Part shown: positions 45,456 to 57,700 of the stretch, piece after piece
Numbering within the stretch: position 1 is the stretch's first letter
Layout of the letters: the number at the start of each line of letters is the position of its first letter
DNA from: Lineus longissimus
Lineage: Eukaryota; Nemertea; Pilidiophora; Heteronemertea; Lineidae
NCBI RefSeq assembly: GCF_910592395.1
Contig: NC_088314.1
Span: forward strand, 4,340,001 to 4,404,000
DNA length: 64,000 bases
Direction of reading: 5' to 3'
Translations under genes and position numbers: made by a program
The notes under the pieces: generated by a model
Seen by the model: only the letters and a program-made list of their open reading frames with translations
The model's database searches: none
What the model was told of the DNA's origin: nothing

Positions 45456-45915
45456 CTTGAACCTTATACAGTACAACCTCTCATTTATATGCGAACTTTA
45501 AATTAGTTAATTGGCATTTCTAGTGGAGGTAATATTAATTTGCCAACATTGATATAATTATGCAGGTTGTGTTAATTATGCAGGTTGTGTCGCACGCTAT
45601 TACATAGGCAGCGTACATCATTATAGTAATACTCGTTATTAGAGCACAAGGGGACAAACAACTCAATGAACTGCAATTAATGTTCGCTTGAACCTTATAC
45701 AGTACAACCTCTCATTTATATGCGAACTTTAAATTAGTTAATTGGCATTTCTAGTGGAGGTAATATTAATTTGCCAACATTGATATAATTATGCAGGTTG
45801 TGTTAATTATGCAGGTTGTGTCGCACGCTATTACATAGGCAGCGTACATCATTATAGTAATACTCGTTATTAGAGCACAAGGGGACAAACAACTCAATGA
45901 ACTGCAATTAATGTT
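45456..45915. repeat. Perfect or near-perfect 231-bp tandem duplication
   Basis: The unit starting CTTGAACCTTATACAGTACA at 45456 starts again at 45687 and runs to TGCAATTAATGTT in both copies. I see no difference between them. Inside each unit, AATTATGCAGGTTGTG is itself repeated twice. The identity implies a very recent duplication or an assembly duplication. Confidence 0.9.
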
Positions 45916-46162
45916 ACAATATACAGTAGCTTGGCAATGTGATGCACAGTGAAGATAATTAAACATACATTCTGTTTTAATTAGGAGAGCAACGGATATT
46001 GAATTCACTCCACTCCAATTAACTGAACTTTGTGTCTAATTATGTTCATCAATTACGCAAACTTCACTCCTGTTAGGTCTAATCGACTACCTACGTGAAC
46101 AAGGGAAGCCATTGTTTTTGTTTACTGTCCGTAATTGCGTGGTGATCGGACCAAAAAGTCAC

Positions 46163-46330
46163 CATGGCCGTGTCCGCAATTCGGAGTAGAGAGGTGTCCG
46201 CCGTACCGAGGTTTTGGTTAAAGCAAATGACTCAGAAAAAATCGGGACTGAACGAACATGTCCGTAATGCGGTGTCCGTAATGAGGTGTCCGCCTGGCAG
46301 AGGTGTCCGCAAGGGGAGGTTCTACTGTAT
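46163..46330. mobile_element. Decayed short DNA-transposon repeat
   Basis: Repeated 'GTGTCCGTAATGCG' and 'AGGTGTCCGC' phrases end in GGGGAGGTTCTACTGTA. A related piece lies at 61739-61892, ending GGGAGGTTCCACTGTA. The repeated phrase and shared terminus indicate a non-autonomous element family. No complete inverted terminus is visible at the left end of either copy. Confidence 0.5.
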
Positions 46331-47424
46331 TCTTTTCTCGAAGACCCTTGAAGATAAGAAGCGAACTTCGACTTCTTGGACATGATATACAAGAAGGGAA
46401 AGCCCGGGGAAAGCAGGACTGGTGTAAAAGTTTTAAATGTCCTGATATGGTGTCAGGTGAACAAAAGATTCCATATGCGCCAGAGGCAGTCCGGTGACAT
46501 AAACTTTTTGGGGGCATGATTCGGAAGAGGTAAATCCAGAATTTATAAAAGAAGATACGCATGCTGAATGTGCTACCTTGTGAAATGAAGAAACTGAAAT
46601 CTTCCCAACGATAAGCTTGTTTGGGAGGGGACTAAAACCCGAAACGCGCGCGTTAAAACATCGTTCCCAAAACTTTGATAATTATCAAATTCAATAGAAC
46701 AAATAAACATCTACTTCAAGTTCATAAGCGCCCACTTGAAACTGTTTGAAGAACAAGTTCGCCGAAAAAAAGCCAGCAGTTTACGTTAGATTTAAAAACA
46801 CTCAATATCAAAGAGCACATCAGCTGATTTACACCACGAACCAAAATAAATTGATGGTGCCTTGATGCATCATCTTCATATTTATGCATATTCGATACAT
46901 GTAGATAGACCTATAAATTACAAATGACTTCCTGCATATGATAAATATGAGCCGGAAAATGTCAAATCTGATTGATGTTTATCTATAGTGACGTCATCAT
47001 ACCACTTGTGGTAACAATGGCATGAAGTGTTTCCTTGAGCGATGACCTAAATTGCAAATAAGCGAATGTCCTCCAGTTTGTTGGGAGTAGGTCACCTTAT
47101 GTCATCGATCCCCTTTCAAGGACGCCATGTAATGATACATTGATTGACCAATCGGATTCATCCACGGTGAGACACTGATTGATTAAATTGCTGCTACGTC
47201 ACGGACGCCTTTAATTGATCCTGGATTGATTGAAATTGTTAAGAGTGCCACCTAACACGAACACCGCAACCACTTACAAAGTGTCCCTGACCTGACTTAC
47301 GAAAATATTTACGAGTACCAAGTGAGGGTCAGATGACCATCTGTCAGAATTCTGTGTCGGCAACTGATTGCGGCTTCCATAGAAGTTACAAAGCATTTCC
47401 TGCAAGCATGTTCCTTCAGGCGAG

Positions 47425-48275
47425 ACAACACAAGTTTTCCCATCTCCTCAAATGGAGGAGACAACAGTTAAGCAAAGTCCTCCATTCCCTACTGGAGGAG
47501 ACAACTGAAGCAGATTGTCCATCCCCTACTGGAGGAGACAACTGAAACAGATTGTCCATCCCCTACTGGAAGAGACAAATGAAACCAGTCTTCCACCCCC
47601 TACTGGAGGTGACAACTGAGACAAGTCCTCCATCTCCTACTAGAAGAGACAACTGAAACAAGTCGTCCATCCCCTACTGGAGGAGACAACTGAAACAGAT
47701 TGTCCATCCTCTACTGGAGGAGACAACTGAAACAGATTGTCCATCCCCTACTGGAGGAGACAACTGAAACAGATTGTCCATCCCCTACTGGAAGAGACAA
47801 ATGAAACCAGTCTTCCACCCCCTACTGGAGGTGACAACTGAGACAAGTCCTCCATCTCCTACTGGAAGAGACAACTGAAACAAGTCGTCCATCCCCTACT
47901 GGAGTAGACAACTGAAACAGATTGTCCATCCTCTACTGGAGGAGACAACTGAAACAGATTGTCCATCCCCTACTGGTGGAGACAACTGGAGCAAGTCATC
48001 CTTACCCTACTGGAGGAGGGACAACTGTAATGAGATATACATGCCATACTGGAGGAGACAAATGAAAGAAGTCATCCATCCCCTGCTGGAGGAGACAATT
48101 ATAGCAAATCCTCCATCCTCTACTGGAGGAGACAACTGAAACTAGTCATCCATCCCCTACTGGAGGAAACAAGGAAGTCCTCCATCACCTCCTGGAGACA
48201 AGTCCCTCCATCCCCTACTGGAGTAGATGTATGCGTCCAATTATAGAAAGTCCTCTATCCCCTGCTGGAGAAGAC
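47425..48275. repeat. 37-bp minisatellite with 222-bp higher-order period
   Basis: The basic unit is CTACTGGAGGAGACAACTGA followed by AACAGATTGTCCATCCC (37 bp), more than 20 copies. A distinctive variant unit (GAAGAGACAAATGAAACCAG) occurs at about 47569 and again 222 bp later, and its neighbours repeat in the same order. A block of six units was therefore duplicated as a whole. Units decay toward both ends. It directly abuts the Penelope-like fragment. Confidence 0.92.
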
Positions 48276-48675
48276 TTTTAAGCAAGCTGGAATTACACAT
48301 ATTTATCCAACAAAAACAAATCAGGGACACTCACATGCTACGTCACAGGACGTAGATATCACACAAAAAAACAAGTCTACTGTAAGAGCAGCAACCTCAT
48401 TTATTGCATACAATATAACACAGGTAACAAACAATACATTGGGCAGACAAAACGCTCTGTCATGGAACACTTCCAAGGTTACTTCTATAACATTACAAGT
48501 GCCAACAGAGATGACACCATTGGTGACCATTTCAATTCAGCAAACCACAAGGGCCTAGAAGACGTCAACGAATTCATACATGCCCCCCCCCCCCCACAAG
48601 GAGGAACCTCAGACTCCGCAAAGAGTCGAACTGGATCCACAGCTCCTACTGGTCTTAATATCGTGGACAACACGT
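48276..48675 (+). mobile_element. Penelope-like element 3' remnant (GIY-YIG domain)
   Basis: The translated segment reads SGTLTCYVTGRRYHTKKQVY, then CKSSNLIYCIQYNTG, then KQYIGQTKRSV, and further on GDHFNSANHKGLEDV. This is the GIY-YIG endonuclease region found at the C-terminus of Penelope-like retroelements. After a run of C (about 48582-48594) the frame shifts, yet RLRKESNWIHSSYW and GLNIVDN still match the usual tail. The reverse transcriptase part is absent. I call it a 5'-truncated, frameshifted copy, the classic outcome of target-primed insertion. It ends some 45 bp before the FANCD2 stop codon on the other strand. Confidence 0.7.
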
Positions 48676-48721
48676 CCTGGTAGCATCAACTTTACTTTCT
48701 GCACCTCAATCATCTCTTATC

Positions 48722-51700
48722 CTAGAAGTGTTCACTGAACGACTCGCCTCCACTCCCTGAATCTGAGTCATCAGTACGAGTTGTGGCAGCACCTTTGTTT
48801 TGTCCATCATCAGTTTCCTAAGAATGGAAATAAAGAAATACAAATTTATTGCATTTATTTTCACTAGCTTTTGTTTATTGCACCTTTGATTAATAGAAAC
48901 ACTGAAATGCCAAACGCTTATGACTCATTGATCCTTTAAAACAATGAGCATCCACACTTTGTAGTATACCCTAGGTTGTTGTGTACTTGAATGAATATGT
49001 CATGCTCCTTGCCAAGGGTGACAGAAAATGTTTAACTTACCATCTCAGTTTCACTTTCTTCATCATCGTCCTCCAATTCTCCCTCAGACACGTCATTCAT
49101 GGTGCCCTCATTCTCATCAGCATTGCTTACAGACTGAGACAAAATCTCCTCTCCCTGAAAGACATATCTTTATGTTTGAAATATGATGGGCTAGTTTTAG
49201 CTCCGAGGGCATTGAAGGAGCAGTATTCTTGTGACAGCCGTAAAAAAATTTGAAAAGAAATTTTACGTGAATTTGATTGTGTAATACATAGGTATTATAC
49301 TCCATTATCACTGTTTAAATCTATGTTTTTATTATAAATGTCATTAGATGGTTGCTGTGTCGAAGCTCGAGACCACAAATCCAGACCTTTTGTGCCAGCG
49401 ATAATCAACGAATGCAATGTGGTGACAAATTGAACCTACTTGGAGATCTCTATTCTTTAGATTGCCAACCCAGAAAGCTTCTGAGCAGTTGTTGACGGTT
49501 AGCATGGCTTTCACACGATAGACGAATGCCTCAAGACAGCGTTTCATAGCAGGTACTTGATTGGTCAGAGACACATCCTTCACTGTCTGCAAATGATTTA
49601 AACTTTTCATCAACACAAATTGAATAATGAGGAAGACCAAATTTCAATATTGTGAGTTAAACTGAAAAATAAACATTTTGCCCAAATCCAATTTTGCAGA
49701 TCTGGAGAGTTAATCCTGTCTCCAAAGGGTTAAATGAGCTATATTCACTTACCTTAGAATGACTACAAATGTGATGAAGAGTCCTTGTACTCAATTGAAG
49801 ATTCTTAAGTAAGCCTTGCACATCTGCGCAATGTGTCTTGAATACGCTGTCGAGAAGGGGCATCCCATTGCGCAGGAAAATCTCAATCAGCTGGCGGCCA
49901 TACTGAAACAGTGGTCACAAACATAATCATTTTCTACAAGGTATGTCTATAGGGAGTTGAATCCGAGGCAGAAGTTTTAATTTCAATTCTAAAATGCCTT
50001 CAAAGCAGTGAATGATATTTATCATAACCCAGGATGGCCTTAGTTAAGTTACCAAGACCCCCATGAACACAGAATGAGGCTTAGGATTTTCCCTTTGAAA
50101 TGATGTTGATGACTTATTACAAGTATATTAGTCTAAAAATACCCAGAAGCAAACTTTGATTTGCCCAATTTAGTTTACCAGCAAGAATTCACTCACCTTG
50201 AGGACTGACATGAGGTTGGACCTTCCATCAAATACCTGAAATAGACAAGGAGGAAATAATCTGAAGTGTCCTAAGTGGCAGTTACTGTAGGCTCTTACCG
50301 GTACTTAACCGGTGCGATAGAGTAGCAGAATGAAATGGATTTATAACTTTGTTCCGATAAAACGGAGCAAATCCGTTGAACGTACCTTGATGAGAGTAAC
50401 CAGGATGTGGAAGACTCGCACACCCATATTCCATATGAGTAGCTTCTCAATCTTGACCTGAAGCAACAAAAGAATGACAAGTTCACATGTATTCAATTTG
50501 AATGAATCGCAATAGTCATTTTGATAGGCAACATGCCACAGCTAAACAGGAATCATATCATGTGTCCTTCCTTATAAGATGTGTGTATGACAAACATTTG
50601 AAGATCGGCAACCAAGTAGTTGAGGACTTCTGTTTCGGGGGCCAAGTAATATGAGATTCGACAAATTCACAACAGATAATGTACACTGCACTTTGTTATA
50701 GACTCGCCTACTCTTGAGTCTCCGGCGAAAGCGCAAGAGAACCATCATGACAAAACTTACTTCAGCCTTATTTGCTGTTTTGACACTGTCAATGGCCTTG
50801 ACACAGTCGACTAGTTCGCTTAGCAATGTCCTGTAGTAGACAGCATATGAGTGTCTGGTCAGGGTCGAGTAGGTTTCTGAAGAGCCGTTCTTCTCACAGT
50901 TCTCAAGTTCCCGCATTCCGACAGATGCTATGTTCTCGATGCACTCTAATTTGGAATCCGAGTGAAGCAGGTACATCCTAAGGATAAAGGACAAAATAAT
51001 AGAGTTGGTTTCCCCTGGGTCTCCAGTTTCTTTCTTCATTGCATTCCTAATCCCCTTATATTGTTTATAGAACTAATAAAAGCCCCAGCTGACACTCAAT
51101 TCAGTGCTTTATTTTTGCTCATCAAGTCGACACTAAGCTTGCAAGTAAATTTCAATCATTAGTAGACTAACCTAATTAGTGTTCCTAATTGCTCGTTGAA
51201 CTCTGCACCCTTTTCTCTCTCACCGTCAGCACCTAACCATTCCTGCTGGAGAAAACCCTTGCACAGGAGAGCTGAAATGAAAAATCACTTAGTATTACAC
51301 TGCAAATCTACTTTGCTGAAATACCAAACTAAGGCCACGACAGGATGCATATCAATGTACAATGTAGATTTAAATCATTCGATATACTGAATACTGTTAT
51401 GACTGCTTTGCCCAGCCTATCTTTATCGAGCAAGTGGAACTGATCAACCTTTGGCGTGGCACTTCACTTTAACTACCAACTCGGCTTTTTATACCCAGGC
51501 GGGGGTTTGATACTCACTTATTTTTTCTTCACATTCAGCTGCACCACATCGATCAGAGGTGACCTCCAAGAGTTTGAGTAACGTGACGGCACCTCGAATG
51601 TTAGGAATCTTGTTCGAGAATCTCTCAAAGTACATGAACGTCTGCCTGAAAATCAATTTCTTATTGAAGCCTGATTCCACGACAGCAGTTTACTGATGCT

Positions 51701-54700
51701 GTTTTGCCTCTTTCATAGGCTTCGTGGTCTGTCACAATTGCCAAGTCAATAACTTTTAATAAATTCATCCAAAGCCCGTGAAAGCCAGTTTCCCATGCAG
51801 GCTGATGCAGTGAAATCAGATTTTTACAGTGGCTGGTTTGCCTGCAGGGTAGGTGCTCAATGATGCCTGGTTGACTGATAAGTTTTTCGACATTGCATTT
51901 GATGTTGTCGATGACCAGAAATAGGAATGACATATGTCTTTCTCCACTTACTTGACTAGCTGTTTGAACGAGCTCTGTGTTGACGAATTCTTGTATCGCG
52001 CGGCTAAGATGGAGTAGGCTTCCTTTAGCAGTGGCATGTTCTCATTCACTGTGAAACCATTCCTGAAATAACCATGCTCGTGTGTAAGAACTTGGGTACT
52101 GTTCATCTCCGCACAACCACCCATGTCTGACTGAATATCCACCTGGCCAGTGAGATAAACATTTGCTAATAAACATGTGAAGCAGGCTTATTGTACACGC
52201 ACCCCCCAACTAAATGTACTTCTCAAGAGATACCAGATAGGTAGCAGCCATTTTGAATGAATGATTTTTTGATTCTGTAAGAAATTCTCTGATCACTCAC
52301 CATGACAATACTGAAAGAATCGTCTGAAACAGAAGGCGCATACATGAGCCCATGTACAGCGCCATCTCTGATCTGCTCCCTGGACCATCAACAACCCCGT
52401 CATTTCTAACCAGTAATTCCTGGAAAGGTCAGAACAAGAGCTCAAACATAGAATCTCTTATCATCAAAGAACTGTGTTTTTACTTGTTATTTCAACATTT
52501 TGTGGGAAGTTGTGCACATTTTCTTAGCCATCCTCCAGGGGCTGGCCCAGCATCATTGCCCGCCACTCCTCATTCAACCATGAGCTGCTCACCTCAAAAA
52601 ATGCTGTTGTAGTTTCAAGTTGATCACAGAGTGTAGCCAGGAGCTTCACACCACCCTGGATGATGGCAACAGTTCCAAATGAGTCCAATTGGGTGAAGCA
52701 ATGGTCCTTGCTTGACTTGGTCTGGAAGAGAGGAATTGGATGACATGGGTGTCATGCCCTGAAAACCGACAGCAACATCGTACTTATGGGTCTCTGTACT
52801 AAGATTGAATCGAGGAGGAGATCTGAATGAGCTGATTTATCTTGATGATAAATTGTGACTAGGCTAGGCTAACAACTGATTGCCAAAGCAGAAGAAGTAC
52901 TGTCTGAACTCTTAAAACTTCAAGATAAGTTTTAGGTGTCTATAAACTCCTATAACTTCTAGATAAGTTTTAAATGCCTTTCACAACTTACTTTTAAGAA
53001 GGTCCGCCTCTTGGGGGCAGATGTCAGGAGCGCATGGTCTAGCTTCTCGCTCAGATCAACAAGTAGGTACTCAAGTTGCTCAGGCTGGAGTCTCTGGCTA
53101 TTGATGCCATACTGCATAAAAAGGGATGATAAGTACAGTGAACAGATATTTCAATTTTTATTTCCAGCTTAAATTTACACAGCCTTGTTGGCCCAATCAT
53201 CCAAGACTTGTTCTCGTTCAATTTTTCATCGGAAGAATTACTTATCTGTATTCTCAGCAGAATTTTCCACCTCAACTTTTTAAATGACATATCTTCAAAT
53301 TGTAAACTTTTTATGACATGCGTATCAGGTGTGCCCCCGCCCCCCTTCCCAGCCAAGTTAAGCATATCATGTATTTCTACACTTCACCTTTTCAAGGAAA
53401 TTCTCATCTAAGGAGTCTGTGACAATGGAATTTTCCTTCAGCATATTGAATACACTGATATCTAACTCCCTGAAGCAGAAAAGCATTGAAACTGAGAACA
53501 TAAAAAGATGGTTTAAAGCTGACAGGTCAAATCGTGAAAATTCCAGAAATCAAACGGTTGCGATCTTAATTCAACATGTTTCAAAGAAAAAGGAGCCTGC
53601 TTTCTACCTGAAGTAATTCTTGTACTGATTCAGAACAATGGTACTCTTGGCATCAGGTTTCTGAGTGCTAGCCATTGTCTTGTTCACAGCCTGTGACTCC
53701 TACAACGGAAGAGAAAAAAGCCATGATGGAGGCACTTCAATCTTTCCATTCCAGCTATCAAATTTAGCACAAAGTGAGAGGAAAAAGTATGAAATATGCC
53801 TGAAGTTGGAAATTTGACATCCCTGTGTGATAGGGGATGATTTGTCTGGGCATACCTTATCTAACTGTGTCGAATCCTTACTGTTGTTCTCATCATCATC
53901 ACTACCGTCCTTATCCCCAGCCTTTTTCCTGAAACACACAAGAGACATTACTGTTGTCTGTCACATGAATCGGGCTTGCTTTCCATGGTTTTTCTTTCTT
54001 TCAGACTCTTTTAAAATATATTCCGTCAGATTCTGTTGACCACAAAACTTCAACAATCACCAATTTTTTGAAGATTTTGCACAGATGCCCATGCATTTAA
54101 GTTCCATCTAGAAAGGGGTTGGAAAATTACCTTTTTCTTCCTTTGGGCTTCTTTTTACCGCCAACAGCAGTGACTGCAGGAGCACTGACCTCTTCATAGA
54201 AAGAAGCAGCAGTGGGCTGGAAGTTGGGGGTGGCTAGATCAAGGGAGAAACGGAACTAATCAGCACATCGTTCCTTGTTAACTCTTTCACTGCCAGATAT
54301 TTTTTCGATAAATACCCCTAGTTTGCCAGGAATTGCTGTATTTTGACCATTTTTGTGAAATAAAAATGAAATAGAAATAAAGAAGATATACCAATGAAAC
54401 ATGTCTTATTTTCTTTGTCTATGCTTCCTCTTCATGAAACAATTCAATAATACTTTCTTTCTGAGTGGTATACATTGAAACATTCATCTGGACAAAGGGT
54501 AACTTTGCACTTTACACAAAAGTAGCGAGAATCGCGCCTTTTTCCCTTTTTTTGACATACTCTACATTTCTTCTGCTTATGCTTCTTTCCCTCCCCAGCA
54601 GGGAACATAGCCTTCTTGTGGACTTTAAACCCACCAATGAGCCTACCTTGGGGGTCATGAATGGGTGCTCTACGGGGTGGTTGGGGTGCTGGAGGGGGGT

Positions 54701-57700
54701 TCTCATCATCTGAGCTGGACGGCATTTCCTCATCAGTTTTGCATAATTCTTTGATTATTGATAGCTGAAAGTCCAGTAATGACAACTTGTCATTTGGGTT
54801 ATTGTCATTGTAAATGACATGGGCATTGTGTAAGGACAGTTCTAACAAATATAATACAAGTTTCTTGGTCCACTTGATTGTTTTTCTCACAGAGGGGTAG
54901 TACGAAAGCATCTGGTCAATGCGGTCAACCCCATTCATATTCTCATTATAATCTATGACACACACAGGTTTGTTCACATTGGTACGAGCGCCACCCCTTC
55001 CCCTGATCTGAATTTCTCTCATTGCATTGTCATGCTTTGTACTTATAACTCTCACAGTTCGATTGTCCTGCCAAGCCATTATAAGGCAACGTCCATTGTC
55101 TCTGGCAATAGTATCTCCTTTCTGAAGAGCGTGTCCACGAGTCCCAGCTTCACGAATCTCCAGTGGCTCTCCACGGTTTTTCCTCAGTGTACCAACAACA
55201 TAGGTGTTCCTATCAAGTAATGTTTCACTCAGAGCAACTGAATTATAAAAGTTATCCATATAGAGTGAGAAGAAGTGTCCCAGTAGTCTGCCACAAAGAG
55301 CCATTACTATCTCCCGAAGTGTGTTTCGAGTTCCATCATAGATCTGCAAGTTCCAGCAGTACGCTGTATGAGAGTCTGCAAGGATGTAACTCTTTATACC
55401 GTACTTGATTGGTTTCATAGGGTTATAAACCCTGAATGCTAGCCTCCCTTTCCAACGGAGCATACCTTCGTCTATGGATATGTGCTCATTCGGAGTGTAA
55501 TAAGCACGAAACTTAGGAAGTAATGCGTCCAGGACAGGCCTTATTTTATAAAGCTTGTCTGCGTTGTCAGCAGGCATCGCTGCATTATCGTTGAAATGCA
55601 GGAACTTCATCAACAGCTGAAACCTGTTTCTAGACATAGTGTTATTGAAGAATGGGGTGGCGAGCACTTCATCAGTAGACCAGAACATAGATAACTCAGG
55701 CTTTTTCGTGATACCAGTCAGCATGAGCAACCCGAGTAGTTTTTTCAACTCATCCATAGTCATAGCATCCCACTTTCGAACTCGTGAATGAGGGGAGGGA
55801 ATAGCATTCAGACCAGTGAAGTATTGATCTGCATACCTGTTTGTTTCATTTACGATACCTTCCAAGACATCGTCATCAAAAAACAGGCGGAAATGATCGA
55901 GTGGGTTATTCCCTAGGTTGCGTGCAGGCCCTCTAGGCCCAGGGTTCCCGTCACAGGGCTGCACCACTGGCTGACGTCCAGCAGGCCCAAATGGATTAGG
56001 GGGAAGAACTTGTGGTCTCCCTCTGCCTCTCCTGGCTCTTGCAGGTCCTCCACGATTCTGTTGGCCCCGGGCATGATTTGGTTGACCTCTACCTCGATTT
56101 TGTTGACCTTGGGCCCCTCTCCCCCTTCCTTGGTTCCCTCGTCGACCTCTACCTCGTCTACGTCCCCTGCCCTGTCCCCTAGGAGTAGCAACTGGTGCTA
56201 GAGGCCCACCATCACTATCTGAATCACCTGAGGCATTCCCTGCATCACTCCCGGAAGTGTCCATGCGGGCTGGACTATGGCCATGGCGTGCCCTTATTCT
56301 AGCACCACGGCGTACAGCCCCACGACCCCTAGCTGCATTAGTAGTAGTACTAGGCCCTGGTAAAGGTTCATTATCAACAGTGCTACCATCGTCACTATGT
56401 ATATCTATATCTAAATCAGGCCTATTACTGCCGAGAGCATCGCCACTTTCACTGTCACTTTGATACACAGGCACATAGTCATTGTCTCTACCATTATCGT
56501 TATCAGAGTCAACATCTGGGCCACCAAAATCGCCATCAACAGACTCAACAGCTCTCTCACCTGTATCAAGGCCTTCCTCAACATCACAATCATATTCAGT
56601 GTCTGAATCATCGCCAAAAGGATCGCTTTCCGAACCAGAATCAGCGCAAATCTCAGCGACTTCTTCCACAGTGAAAGTTTTCCCTCTCCTGCCCGCCATT
56701 TTTGGCCAATGACGTCGCCTCGTAATGCTTACGCACACTTTCGATCGTCTGCTTGATGCCACATGAGTCATACATTGATTCTATGAGCTCAAATCGCCAC
56801 GCCATCTGCTATAAGACCTTGAACTAAAAAAACGTTGATCGACGTCCTTTGGCAGTCAAGTGATTTATAGCAAAAACGTCGAACGACGTCCTTTGGCAGT
56901 CAAAGAGTTAAGCAAAAGGTCGTAAATGTCTATCTTTTCACAGCAAGTGATGCGAGTCACCTTTAAACAACATCATAATGCAATACAAATTTGATATTAA
57001 TTGTGTATCAATCATAAGGTATGCTCACCTGCTAGGCACTTTTCCAGGACTTTTCTGAGTTCTGAGATATTCTGGAGCCGTATATTGACTTTCAGTCTCA
57101 TCTCAGGATCTGGTTGGTTGGCAAAGGCATTCACAGTCTGTAATTGAAAGAGTTGACCTACTAATACATATACAACAATGTTTTTTTTAAGATTTGAAAA
57201 AAGTGAGTGAATAAACTCCGAAATTGACTATGCGTTCGGATTAGAGGTGGTCTGGTCTGGTCATCTTTGGTCCTTGAAGATGGAGCTCAAGTGTATCACA
57301 CAATACATTAATATTTTAGCAATTTTATTTTTGCAAATCTCCATTGTTCGCGAAACTTGTGGAATAAAACACTCAAGAAAATTTGGTGGTTTTCGGCATT
57401 AATCTTACCTCTAACATCCAGTTGATAGCAAAGATCACACTAGCACAGATCACTTCCTTCTCTTGCTGGCTCAATGATTCCATCTTGTCGCTCAGGAGAC
57501 TCTGTGGCATGATAATAGGACAACCCAAGGTCGCCTCAATTGGCTCAAGGTCACCACTATTGAGCCTGATTTGACTGAGGCGAAGCAGACGATAGATTGG
57601 AGCCAGGCATTGGGGAGAGCCAATACTGAAAGAGGACATGGCACGACACGATATTAGCTGACGACAGATCAGAGCCAGGCATTGGGAACAGCCGACACTG

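Larger units (their letters stand above)
44987..48721. other. Repeat-rich spacer between HDHD5 and FANCD2
   Basis: The HDHD5 promoter should lie at its left end; a CCAAT-type ATTGG is near 45191. The rest holds the 231-bp tandem duplication, a decayed DNA-transposon piece, a large minisatellite and the Penelope-like tail. No host gene is supported. Confidence 0.6.

Noticed and set aside
47425-48275. Possible CRISPR-like or coding repeat array
   Set aside because: Units are contiguous 37-bp tandem copies without unique spacers and the genome is eukaryotic; frames contain stops.
55913-56617. Several open frames on both strands inside the piggyBac 5' part
   Set aside because: Out-of-frame shadows of the low-complexity acidic and RG-rich transposase N-terminus.
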